Shown here in pieces: positions 1 to 6,298 of a DNA stretch of 8,241 nt. This DNA comes from JAAYCI01 sp964370195. GTDB lineage: Bacteria; Bacillota; Clostridia; Oscillospirales; Ruminococcaceae. The position numbers and the translations under genes were made by a program. Below the pieces are notes generated by a model that was given only the letters and a program-made list of their open reading frames with translations, did no database searches and was not told the origin of the DNA. How positions within the stretch are numbered: the first letter of the stretch is position 1; the number at the start of each line of letters is the position of its first letter. The DNA lies in the NCBI GenBank assembly GCA_964370195.1, contig CAYJIH010000054.1:1-8241 (forward strand). The letters are read 5' to 3'.

Positions 1-40
1 AAGCTGTGCTTGTTAAGCAAGCACAGCTTCTATTTTGGTG
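1..40 (+). terminator. Terminator-like hairpin at the edge of copy A
   Basis: Arms 1-12 (aagctgtgcttg) and 18-29 (caagcacagctt) form a perfect 12 bp stem with a 5-base loop, followed by the short T-run in ctatttt (30-36). The hairpin recurs at the left edge of copy C, so it travels with the repeat or marks where the repeat sits. It would end transcription entering from left of the window. The T-run is weak, so efficiency is uncertain. Confidence 0.55.
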
Positions 41-175
41 GATGGTAACCCGTTACGCGCGGACGCAGCACGAAACCTCGCTACCCTGTGTGGCGTGACC
101 TTAAAAAAACCCGCCCTAACGCTTTCCCATTGTGCGCGCTCGTGTTCTACGCGTCCTTTAGAAAAAGCTTTTGCC

Positions 176-220
176 CCTGCTTTTCTCGAAAAGCAGGCGG
201 GGTTTGGGGCAGCGCCCCAA
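176..220. other. Double-hairpin core of repeat copy A
   Basis: Hairpin 1 pairs cctgctttt (176-184) with aaaagcagg (189-197) around a ctcg loop, a perfect 9 bp stem. Hairpin 2 pairs ttggggc (204-210) with gccccaa (214-220) around a 3-base loop. Both recur at the same place in copies B and C (in C only hairpin 1 is inside the window). In B the first hairpin has different sequence but still pairs perfectly, which suggests the fold matters. Whether it acts as DNA or RNA cannot be told here. Confidence 0.6.
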
Positions 221-288
221 GGTCTTCAGCGCGCGAGCAGCAGGCAACTTCAACCCAAAAGCCAAAGGGCGGTGTTTTTTTGACAGTC

Positions 289-326
289 TGAAGGGTGCAA
301 GGTTATTCCTTGCACCCTTCATTTTT
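289..326 (+). terminator. Strong rho-independent terminator reading rightward
   Basis: A 13-14 bp perfect stem pairs 289-302 (tgaagggtgcaagg) with 308-321 across a 5-base loop, and five T follow on the + strand at 322-326. On the - strand there is no T-run after the stem, so it is not a canonical terminator for gadB, which ends 10 bases away at 336. Read from the gadB side it could still fold at the 3' end of the gadCB transcript and protect it. No + strand gene inside the window needs it; it may block read-through coming from repeat A or from the left. Confidence 0.75.
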
Positions 327-335
327 CTAAAAAAA

Positions 336-1739
336 TTAATGTGTAAACCCATGCTTTACAGAGGCAGCCTCTATCTTGTTCAACACGCGCGCGTGCGAAA
401 GCTGCTCGATGGCTTGTTTAAAATCGTCGGCAAATTCTTCGGCCATGTTCATGCCAAAATCTGCGCGCACAACGTAGCGCTGAATGATGACATCTTGCAG
501 ATTTTCGGGCAGGGGATAGGCAGGCACTTGCCAGCCTTTCATTTGCAGGCGGTCGGCAAGGTCGTACAATGTCCAGGGCACGTTTGCGGTGCTTTTCATG
601 CGATAGCAAACAATGGGCAGGCGCTCGCCGCCGTTGATGATGTCGAACAAGCCGGTTTTTTCCACTTCTTTTGCCAAAAAGACGGCCACATCATGGGTGC
701 GCTGATGAATTTCGCGGTAGCCATCGAACCCAAAGCGCACAAAACTGTAGTATTGCCCAATGATTTGCGATGCAGAACGGCTGAAATTAATGGCCATGGT
801 GGGCATTTCGCCGCCAAGATAGCTTACCTTAAAAATCAACTCTTCCGGTAAGTATTCGGCGTCGCGCCACAGCACCCACCCAATGCCGGGATACACAAGG
901 CCGTATTTATGCCCCGATGTGTTGATGGATACCACGTTTTGAAGGCGAAAATCCCACTTGAGGTGTGGCTCCATAAACGGGGTGTACATGCCGCCGGAAG
1001 CACCGTCCACGTGCAGGGGCACACTTATTTTAGCTGTTTTGTTGTACTGTGTAAGGGCTTTGTCTAGTGCTTCGATGTCGTCGTATTCGCCGGTGTAGGT
1101 GATGCCCATGATACCCACCACGCCAATCGTATATTCATCGATATATTGGGAAATTTGGCTGGCGTCGATGTGCATGTGCTCGGCATCCATGGGCACCGTT
1201 CGCATATCTATATCCCAGTAAACACAAAACTTTTCCCAGCACACTTGAAAGCCGGACGAGATAACGAGGTTCGGGTTTTTGGCTTTGATGTCAATGCCGG
1301 CAGCGGCGGCACGTTTGCGCCAGCGGAACTTCATGGCCATGCCGCCCAGCATGCATGCTTCACTGCTTCCCACGGTGCTTGTGCCCATAAAATGCTCTTG
1401 TGGCGGCGCGTTCCATAAATCGGCCAAAATATGAACACAACGGCTTTCAAGCTCGGCCGTGCGGGGGTATTCGCTTTTATCAATGGCATTTTTTTCCAGC
1501 GTTTCGCCCATAAGCCGCGTGGCTTCTTCTTCCATGTACGTTTGGCAAAATGTGGCCAAATTTTGGCGTGCCACACCTTCATCTAAAAGTTCATCTTTTA
1601 CAAGACGATACGCAACGCGTGGCTCTAGGGGTGCTTTTGACAAACGGTATTTGGGAATGTCCTGCCCTTCGGCCTTTGTGCCAAAAATGGGCTGTAGGAA
1701 ACGTTCGCTTTCTTTTTGTTCTTTCCGCTCAAACAACAT
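336..1739 (-). CDS. gadB: Glutamate decarboxylase GadB
   Basis: PLP-dependent decarboxylase that converts L-glutamate to GABA and CO2 in the cytoplasm, consuming one proton; with GadC it forms glutamate-dependent acid resistance. The protein is 467 residues from the chosen start, close to the 466 of E. coli GadB, and is similar along its whole length. Visible landmarks are QNLATFCQT near 59, the phosphate-binding GTSTVGSSEACMLGG near 119-133, HVDGASGG with the PLP-pairing Asp245, and SGHKYGL with the Schiff-base Lys278. The C-terminal SVKHGFTH contains a His (463) in the place of E. coli His465, which caps the active site at neutral pH, so pH-controlled activity is likely. Start choice: two ATGs lie 6 bases apart (1745 and 1739). 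AGGAGG at 1747-1752 is only 1 base from the first but 7 from the second, so I prefer 1739. The gene follows gadC by 5-11 bases, and its ribosome binding site overlaps the gadC stop, implying translational coupling. Confidence 0.97.
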   Translation of the reverse strand: MLFERKEQKESERFLQPIFGTKAEGQDIPKYRLSKAPLEPRVAYRLVKDELLDEGVARQNLATFCQTYMEEEATRLMGETLEKNAIDKSEYPRTAELESRCVHILADLWNAPPQEHFMGTSTVGSSEACMLGGMAMKFRWRKRAAAAGIDIKAKNPNLVISSGFQVCWEKFCVYWDIDMRTVPMDAEHMHIDASQISQYIDEYTIGVVGIMGITYTGEYDDIEALDKALTQYNKTAKISVPLHVDGASGGMYTPFMEPHLKWDFRLQNVVSINTSGHKYGLVYPGIGWVLWRDAEYLPEELIFKVSYLGGEMPTMAINFSRSASQIIGQYYSFVRFGFDGYREIHQRTHDVAVFLAKEVEKTGLFDIINGGERLPIVCYRMKSTANVPWTLYDLADRLQMKGWQVPAYPLPENLQDVIIQRYVVRADFGMNMAEEFADDFKQAIEQLSHARVLNKIEAASVKHGFTH

Positions 1740-1750
1740 GTTCATTCCTC

Positions 1751-3358
1751 CTATTGATCTGATTTTGGCTCGGTAGATGCAGCGGTTTTTTTATGTGCAT
1801 GCGACGTGATGGCGTGCTCGCCGCGGGCAAATAAAGGGGCGAATTTATTTTGTTCGTGGTGCTTAAGCCGTGTGTGACGATAATTTGGGTTGGCGTGGTG
1901 CCTGCCATACAATTCGTAGATGAGGAACGGCAAAAACAATACAACAAGGAAACTGATGGTGAGGATGCTAAGATACGTGGGGTCTTCGCCGGCGCCAAGG
2001 GAAGACGGAGGCACAAAACTGATGCCCAGTGCAACCAGGGAAAACACGAGGCCAACAATCGACAAAATGTATTTAAACACAGGGCCGCCGGGCACATTGT
2101 AGCTGCGCTCAATGTCTTTGCGCTGTATCATGCGAATGTAGGCTGCAAACATAAGCACATAGCCCACAATGTAAATAACCACCGTAAGGGAAATGGCGGT
2201 AAGGAACGAAAGGTTGTTGCCGCCGCCACCCAAGGTAAGCACGCATGCCCATATGGTTACCACAACGCCTTGTACCAAAACAAGTGGCACGGGCACATTT
2301 TTGCGGTTTGTTTTTGTAAATACTTTTGGCAACAGGCCTTTTTGCGCGGCGGCAAACATGCCACGAGACGGCCCCACCACCCAGCTGCTTACTTCAGCAA
2401 TCACGCCAAGTGCCAGCATGGCAGCCACCACACGCGCCGCCCAGCCAAGAGAGGGGTCGAAATGGGTAAAGAGGGTTTGGAATGTTTGCACCACACCGGA
2501 TGAAAGGCTTAGCTCGCTTTGCGGAATAACGGCTGCAACCGTAACACCGCCGATGGTGTTTAGAACAATGGCCACCACAACAAGCATCACCATGGCAAGG
2601 GGATAATTGCGGCTTGGGTTTTGCAATTCGTTGATATGCGAGGCCGAGGCCTCTACACCCATATAAGCCAAAATAAACGATACAAAAACCACAAGGGTAG
2701 ACACTTGGCTAAAATCGGGCACAAACGCCGATGGTGTGAAGCTGATTTGCAGTGGGTTGCCGCCTACAATATAGGCAAGGCCAAGGGCGAACAAAATGAT
2801 GGCCGGAATAACAATGCCCACAATAAACCCCACTTTTGCAAGGCGTGCCGTAAAGCGTGTGCCAAACAATTGCGAAAAGGTTACAAGCCAAAAAACAACA
2901 AGCACACCAATTAGTTTTATAACCGGGTTTGTGTTTAGTGCATCGAAATTGAGCACGGAGGCCAAAGCGCCAAGGATAAAGTAAATCATGGTTACAAAAC
3001 CAACAGTAATTTGGAACCATTGAAAGAAAATGGCGGCAAAGCCAAAGCGCTCGCCCATCATGCCGCTTACCCAAGCAAAAATGCCGCCTTCTTCCCAGCC
3101 TTTCACCGTGGCCATTTCCGCGGCGCAAAGCGCCACAGGCAAAAACCATAAAAACCCACCAAGCAACAGGAAAAAAACAAGCTGTAAACCGCTGGTGGCA
3201 AACGTGGGATATTCGTACACGGTCATCACCATGCTGGCCGTCATGGCAAAAAAGCCAAATAAGGTTAGCTGGGTGGCCACCCCTTTGGCCGGGGTTTTGT
3301 TTGCAGCTCCCTCCAGCGAGGCAAGTTGCTCGGGCGAGATTGTTTGTCCGTTGTTCAT
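1751..3358 (-). CDS. gadC: Glutamate/GABA antiporter GadC
   Basis: Inner-membrane APC-superfamily exchanger that imports glutamate and exports GABA. From the chosen start the protein has 535 residues (E. coli GadC 511), with about 12 membrane segments between roughly residues 30 and 483. It shares long stretches with the E. coli protein: VYEYPTFATSG near 48-57, CAAEMAT near 78-84, GWEEGGIFAWVS near 87-98, YMGVEASASHINE near 232-244, and VVGPSRGM near 327-334. After the last membrane segment comes a cytoplasmic tail of about 50 residues with eight His (487, 488, 495, 500, 501, 515, 520, 522). In E. coli the matching tail is the C-plug that closes the carrier at neutral pH. Start: an upstream in-frame ATG at 3412 would add 18 residues, but AAAGGAG at 3366-3372 lies 7 bases before the ATG at 3358, and family alignment also favours 3358. 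First gene of the gadCB operon. Confidence 0.96.
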   Translation of the reverse strand: MNNGQTISPEQLASLEGAANKTPAKGVATQLTLFGFFAMTASMVMTVYEYPTFATSGLQLVFFLLLGGFLWFLPVALCAAEMATVKGWEEGGIFAWVSGMMGERFGFAAIFFQWFQITVGFVTMIYFILGALASVLNFDALNTNPVIKLIGVLVVFWLVTFSQLFGTRFTARLAKVGFIVGIVIPAIILFALGLAYIVGGNPLQISFTPSAFVPDFSQVSTLVVFVSFILAYMGVEASASHINELQNPSRNYPLAMVMLVVVAIVLNTIGGVTVAAVIPQSELSLSSGVVQTFQTLFTHFDPSLGWAARVVAAMLALGVIAEVSSWVVGPSRGMFAAAQKGLLPKVFTKTNRKNVPVPLVLVQGVVVTIWACVLTLGGGGNNLSFLTAISLTVVIYIVGYVLMFAAYIRMIQRKDIERSYNVPGGPVFKYILSIVGLVFSLVALGISFVPPSSLGAGEDPTYLSILTISFLVVLFLPFLIYELYGRHHANPNYRHTRLKHHEQNKFAPLFARGEHAITSHAHKKTAASTEPKSDQ

Positions 3359-3365
3359 TTTAAGG

Positions 3366-3372
3366 CTCCTTT
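3366..3372 (-). promoter_or_regulatory. gadC ribosome binding site that decides the start
   Basis: The - strand reads AAAGGAG, then 7 bases, then ATG at 3358-3356. It selects this start over the in-frame ATG at 3412, whose added residues (MALQHKFAACFTKERSLK) have no counterpart in GadC. Confidence 0.8.
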
Positions 3373-3488
3373 CTTTTGTAAAACACGCCGCAAATTTGTG
3401 TTGCAGGGCCATGCCTGCTGTTCACATTTGCCTTGATTGTAGCGCATAAACAAAAGAAAGAATGGCGGATTTTGTCTTGTTTTTTAAA

Positions 3489-3561
3489 AGTATACAACAT
3501 AAAACAACATATTGTTGCAAAATAAAGGGTGTTGTTACAACATATGCTATAAAACACCCTT
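3489..3561 (-). promoter_or_regulatory. Candidate gadCB promoter and operator region
   Basis: On the - strand a TATACT -10 box lies at 3494-3489. No good -35 lies 16-18 bases upstream (TTGCAA is 20 away), which suits an activator-dependent promoter. Upstream are three copies of ATGTTGT (+ strand acaacat at 3494-3500, 3504-3510 and 3537-3543); the first two starts are 10 bases apart and the third is 33 further, about three helical turns. Two short palindromes overlap them: CAACA-TAT-TGTTG (3505-3517) and GTTGT-T-ACAAC (3531-3541). A 9 bp hairpin (3525-3533 with 3553-3561) spans the block, and a T-rich TTATTTT follows it in the direction of gadC, so it could also attenuate read-through from abgT. 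A second possible -10, TACAAT, lies at 3441-3436. No regulator gene is in the window. Confidence 0.45.
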
Positions 3562-3570
3562 ACAATACAG

Positions 3571-3630
3571 AAAAACCAAAAGCGGGCAACGTATAAAACC
3601 AAAGTTTCGGTTTTTTGTTGCCCGTTTTTA
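3571..3630 (-). terminator. Terminator after the AbgT-family gene
   Basis: cgggcaac (3583-3590) pairs with gttgcccg (3617-3624), and an inner aaaacc/ggtttt pairing (3595-3600 with 3609-3614) extends the fold. On the - strand CTTTTGGTTTTT follows the stem; on the + strand ttttt follows at 3625-3629, so the structure may work both ways. It separates abgT from gadCB and makes them different transcription units. Confidence 0.7.
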
Positions 3631-3652
3631 ATATTAAATGAATCAAAAGCAA

Positions 3653-5227
3653 TTATGCAGCATAGAATGTGGGGGTGCCGGGGCCAATGGGCAAGCCCAG
3701 CAACAGCCAACCAATCAGCAAAATGCTCCAAGCGATGAGCAAGCTGATGCTGTAGGGTAACATCATCGATACCAAAGTGCCAATGCCGGCTTTTTTGTCG
3801 TATTTTTGTGTAAATACAACCACAATTACAAAGTAGCTAAGCAGTGGTGTGATGATATTTGTGCTGCTGTCTCCTACGCGATAAGCCAGCTGAGCAAGCT
3901 CGGGGCTGTAGCCAAGCAACATAAACATGGGCACAAAAACAGGTGCCATGATGTTCCATTTTGCAGAAGAGGAACCCATAAACAAATTAAGAAGTGCCGC
4001 AAAGGCCACAAACATCAGCATCAGCGGAATAAGGCCCATGTTGATGGAGGAAAAGAAATTTGCACCATTGATGGCCAAAATGTTGCCGATGTTTGAATAG
4101 TTAAAGTAGGCAATAAACTGCGCGGCCACAAACGAAAGGGCGATGTAATCGCCAAGGGTCGACATGGTTTTGCCCATGGCGTTGCACACGGTGTTGCCGC
4201 TTTTTTTGCTCATGCTGCCGCTGGCTTTGCCATAGGCCACCGCCGGCACCAAAAAGGCCGCCATGATGATGACCACGATGCTGCCAATGAACGGTGACGT
4301 GGGTGTGCCAATAATTTCGCCGTTTTCGTTGCGTAAAAAAGAATTTTCCGGCAGCATTGCCAGCACCAAAACAACCGCGAATACGGCCCCTGCAATGGTG
4401 GCGGCCTTAATGCCTTTTTTATCGGCCTCGGTGATATTGCGCAGGGAGTTGTCCTCTTTGGCACCGTCGCCACCGGTATAAACACCAAGATGTGGCTCCA
4501 CAATTTTATCAGTGATAAACGTGCCCAAAATGACAACCAAAAATGTGGAAATAAATAAAAAGAAATAATTGCCCAGCACATTCACTTCATAGCTTGGGTC
4601 TACAATGTTCACAGCCTCTTGTGTGATGCCGGCCAAAAGTGCATCGAGCGAACCAACGAGCAAGTTTGCTGAAAAACCACCCGATACACCAAAGAAGGAG
4701 GCCGCAATGCCCGCAACAGGGTGGCGCCCATACGCACGAAACACCATGGCACCAAGTGGGATAAGCACCACATAGCCAACGTCTGAGGCAACGTTGCTCA
4801 TTACGCCCAAAAAGATAATGACAGGCGAGATGAGGAATTTAGGTGTGATGCGCACGGTGCCTTTTAATAAGGTGTCAATCATGCCACTTTGTTCTGCCAC
4901 GCCTACGCCCAGCATGGCCACAAGCACAACACCAAGAGGGGCATAGCTTGTAAAGTTTGTTACCATCGATGTAAGAATGTAGCTTAGCCCGGCCGACGAA
5001 AGCAAGCTAACCACTTCCACAGTGCTTTCTTGCGCTTGGCCGTCCACCACCATCATGCCTTCGGCCGAAACACCAAGCGCGTTTAACACGGCCGAAACAA
5101 TCACAACAGCAAGTGCTAAAATGGCGAACAATAAAATGGGGTGTGGCAAGCGGTTGCCCACGGTTTCTATAAAGTGTAAAAATGTTTCCATTACACTTTT
5201 TTTGGCGGTCGTACTCTGTTTCTTCAT
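3653..5227 (-). CDS. abgT: AbgT-family transporter
   Basis: Multi-pass inner-membrane protein of the AbgT family, whose E. coli founder takes up p-aminobenzoyl-glutamate; other members (MtrF, YdaH) are reported to export sulfonamides. From the chosen start it has 524 residues against 508 in E. coli AbgT. Shared landmarks are IGN/VGNRLPHPILLF near 23-34, YAPLGVVLVAMLGVGVAEQSG near 95-115, GRHPVAGI near 167-174, GGFSANLLVGSLDALLAGIT near 183-202 with Asp195, SSAKWNIMAPVFVPMFMLLG near 420-439, YRVGDSSTNIITP near 449-461, and the C-terminal GLPIGPGTP. Two ATGs (5233, 5227) lie behind the GGGGG-type ribosome binding site at 5235-5241; spacing of 1 versus 7 bases favours 5227. It has its own promoter and terminator. 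No M20 peptidase partner (AbgA/AbgB) is present here, so the substrate is open, and the symbol marks the family rather than a proven function. Confidence 0.9.
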   Translation of the reverse strand: MKKQSTTAKKSVMETFLHFIETVGNRLPHPILLFAILALAVVIVSAVLNALGVSAEGMMVVDGQAQESTVEVVSLLSSAGLSYILTSMVTNFTSYAPLGVVLVAMLGVGVAEQSGMIDTLLKGTVRITPKFLISPVIIFLGVMSNVASDVGYVVLIPLGAMVFRAYGRHPVAGIAASFFGVSGGFSANLLVGSLDALLAGITQEAVNIVDPSYEVNVLGNYFFLFISTFLVVILGTFITDKIVEPHLGVYTGGDGAKEDNSLRNITEADKKGIKAATIAGAVFAVVLVLAMLPENSFLRNENGEIIGTPTSPFIGSIVVIIMAAFLVPAVAYGKASGSMSKKSGNTVCNAMGKTMSTLGDYIALSFVAAQFIAYFNYSNIGNILAINGANFFSSINMGLIPLMLMFVAFAALLNLFMGSSSAKWNIMAPVFVPMFMLLGYSPELAQLAYRVGDSSTNIITPLLSYFVIVVVFTQKYDKKAGIGTLVSMMLPYSISLLIAWSILLIGWLLLGLPIGPGTPTFYAA

Positions 5228-5278
5228 GTCCATTCCCCCTTTTGGAAAGGCTGTGTGCGCATATGTGTGCGGTTTCCT

Positions 5279-5307
5279 ACTATAACACTACCATATTCTG
5301 CGCAAAA
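5279..5307 (-). promoter_or_regulatory. Candidate promoter of the AbgT-family gene
   Basis: The - strand has an extended -10, TGT-TATAGT (TATAGT at 5284-5279), with a weak -35, TTTTGC at 5307-5302, 17 bases upstream. Transcription would begin near 5272, giving a leader of about 45 bases. Confidence 0.5.
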
Positions 5308-5326
5308 GCACAATGTTTATAGCAAC

Positions 5327-5358
5327 AAAAAAACCTCCCAGATTTTGGGAGGTTTTTT
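5327..5358 (-). terminator. rpsT terminator, bidirectional
   Basis: cctccca (5334-5340) pairs with tgggagg (5346-5352) around a 5-base loop, flanked by an A-run before (5327-5333) and a T-run after (5353-5358). It therefore has the terminator form on both strands. It lies 10 bases after the rpsT stop codon and just before the abgT promoter. Confidence 0.85.
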
Positions 5359-5367
5359 AAGTAACAC

Positions 5368-5628
5368 TTATGCGCTTGCTTTGTTGGCACGTTTGGCCAA
5401 GCGGGAAATGGAACGAGCAGCATTTTTTTTGTGAACAAGGCCTTTGCCGCCGGCTTTTGCCAGTGCAATGCTTGCATTTTTTACTGCTTCATCGTTGCCG
5501 TTACCAGAAGCGATGGAGGTGTTTGCCTTTTTGAGCGTTGTACGAAGGGCACTCCTCGCGGATTTGTTGCGTGCAGTCTGTTTTTCTGTCAGACGCACAC
5601 GATCTTTTTGACTTTTAATGTTTGGCAT
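5368..5628 (-). CDS. rpsT: 30S ribosomal protein S20
   Basis: Primary 16S rRNA-binding protein of the small subunit, needed for 30S assembly. The protein has 86 residues (E. coli 87), is lysine/arginine/alanine-rich, begins MPNIKSQKDRVRLTEK and ends with KNAARSISRLAKRANKASA, both typical of S20. Reading can extend upstream to an ATG at 5724, but that stretch is non-S20 and contains the promoter. AGGAGG at 5637-5642 sits 8 bases before the ATG at 5628, which fixes the start. It is a single-gene unit between its own promoter and terminator. A core housekeeping gene beside gadCB argues that the region is chromosomal. Confidence 0.97.
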   Translation of the reverse strand: MPNIKSQKDRVRLTEKQTARNKSARSALRTTLKKANTSIASGNGNDEAVKNASIALAKAGGKGLVHKKNAARSISRLAKRANKASA

Positions 5629-5695
5629 CTGTAGCACCTCCTCATTTGAATTTTTGTCAATTGGATGTTGCCACTGAAACACAGTAACAAAAGTT

Positions 5696-5724
5696 ATTTT
5701 ACCACCATTTTCAAGAAAATGCAA
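5696..5724 (-). promoter_or_regulatory. rpsT promoter
   Basis: The - strand reads TTGCAT (5724-5719), a 17-base spacer, then TAAAAT (5701-5696). This is close to the housekeeping consensus. Transcription would start near 5689, leaving a leader of about 60 bases that holds a short hairpin (GTTACTG with CAGTGGC) before the AGGAGG site. Confidence 0.75.
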
Positions 5725-5780
5725 GCGATTTTCTTGTTTTATTTTTATTTCTTGCTAAAAAAATGGTTTTTTTTGCAGGG

Positions 5781-6224
5781 CTAGCTAAAAATGCTCGTAA
5801 CACCATCTAATCTTTCGCTAACATTTTCTAAGTTGATAATCACTTCGTTCAGCGATTCAAAGTCGATTTCATTAACGCCGGCGTCTAAATTAACCAAAGT
5901 TTCATTTAATGCATCAAAATCGGTTTCGTTTAGGTGGCTTACCAGTGTGTTTGTGTTGTTAATCAGCACAGGCAAACCATCCAGTGATGTTTCCAGTGTT
6001 TGCATCACCTGGGCCGACACCACCACCACCACGGTTAATACCACCAGCGTAAGCGCGCTGTTGATGCGGCGCCAAAACAGTAATTTTTGCGTGTGTTTTT
6101 CCTGTTTTTCAAATAAAATTTGTAGCTGGCTCAGTTTTTCCAGCATTGCGTCGTTTGCATTTTCGCATGCGGCTTCGCTTGTGTTTTTCTTCGTATCTGC
6201 TGTTTCGTTTGCATTTTTGCCCAT
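5781..6224 (-). CDS. Small membrane protein with repeated coiled tail
   Basis: I do not recognise a named family. The 147-residue protein has a polar, charged N-terminus (1-52; predicted helix near 24-48 followed by a basic WRR), one strongly hydrophobic segment (about 55-74, with a run of valines), and an acidic C-terminal part likely to be outside the cell. That part carries a tandem 19-residue repeat: residues 99-117 (NETDFDALNETLVNLDAGV) and 118-136 (NEIDFESLNEVIINLENVS), with N-E-x-D-F-x-x-L-N-E and N-L kept. The heptad-like spacing of L, V and I suggests a coiled coil or helical bundle. AGGAGG at 6233-6238 lies 8 bases before the ATG. A good promoter lies upstream. It is divergent from the lipoprotein gene at 6431, so the two may share control. 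A role as a membrane-anchored adaptor or spacer is only a guess. Confidence 0.85.
   Translation of the reverse strand: MGKNANETADTKKNTSEAACENANDAMLEKLSQLQILFEKQEKHTQKLLFWRRINSALTLVVLTVVVVVSAQVMQTLETSLDGLPVLINNTNTLVSHLNETDFDALNETLVNLDAGVNEIDFESLNEVIINLENVSERLDGVTSIFS
5817..5930 (-). repeat. Tandem 57-base repeat coding two 19-residue units
   Basis: Bases 5874-5930 and 5817-5873 encode adjacent 19-residue repeats in the small membrane protein. The amino-acid pattern is conserved more clearly than the bases, so the duplication is old. Confidence 0.6.
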
Positions 6225-6263
6225 GTAAAATTCCTCCTTATATTATGTTGCAGGATTTCTTCC

Positions 6264-6292
6264 AGTATAGCACGTGTTTTAGGTGGCGACAA
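6264..6292 (-). promoter_or_regulatory. Promoter of the small membrane protein gene
   Basis: The - strand reads TTGTCG (6292-6287), a 17-base spacer, then TATACT (6269-6264), with TGC just before the -10 (extended form). Start of transcription is expected near 6257, about 33 bases before the ATG. Confidence 0.75.
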
Positions 6293-6298
6293 GGCGTT

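Larger units (their letters stand above)
1..288 (+). repeat. Dispersed structured repeat unit, copy A
   Basis: This is a non-coding unit that recurs at 8040-8241 in the same orientation (about 90% identical by eye over some 200 bases) and, inverted and diverged, at about 7823-8033. Its parts in order are a terminator-like hairpin (1-29), a conserved block with gtaacccgttacgcg (46-60) and ccctgtgtggcgtgacc (84-100), a left arm (about 104-152), a core with two hairpins (176-197 and 204-220), and a right arm (about 231-284) that is an imperfect reverse complement of the left arm. For example gccctaacgctttcccattg at 112-131 faces caacccaaaagccaaagggc at 251-270, and the A-run near 103-109 faces the T-run at 274-281. 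The unit is therefore a long imperfect foldback. It carries no convincing gene. It could be a non-autonomous mobile unit or a structured intergenic element; the boundaries are approximate. Confidence 0.75.

Noticed and set aside
1..290. A CRISPR array
   Set aside because: There are no short, evenly spaced direct repeats with unique spacers; the repeats are long, dispersed units.
289..326. A gadB terminator
   Set aside because: The T-run follows the stem only on the + strand; on the gadB strand the stem is followed by agactgtc, so it is called as a rightward terminator.
35..352. Short open frames within repeat copy A
   Set aside because: They follow the hairpins of the repeat, overlap in several frames, and are interrupted or shifted in copies B and C.
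171..851. A 226-residue open frame on the + strand
   Set aside because: Most of it lies antisense to gadB and the rest is in the repeat; it has no ribosome binding site and no recognisable domain.
5629..5724. N-terminal extension of S20 to the ATG at 5724
   Set aside because: The added 32 residues are not S20-like and cover the promoter and ribosome binding site.
5791..6228. A 145-residue serine-rich frame on the + strand
   Set aside because: It is the mirror of the small membrane protein gene, which has the proper ribosome binding site and promoter.
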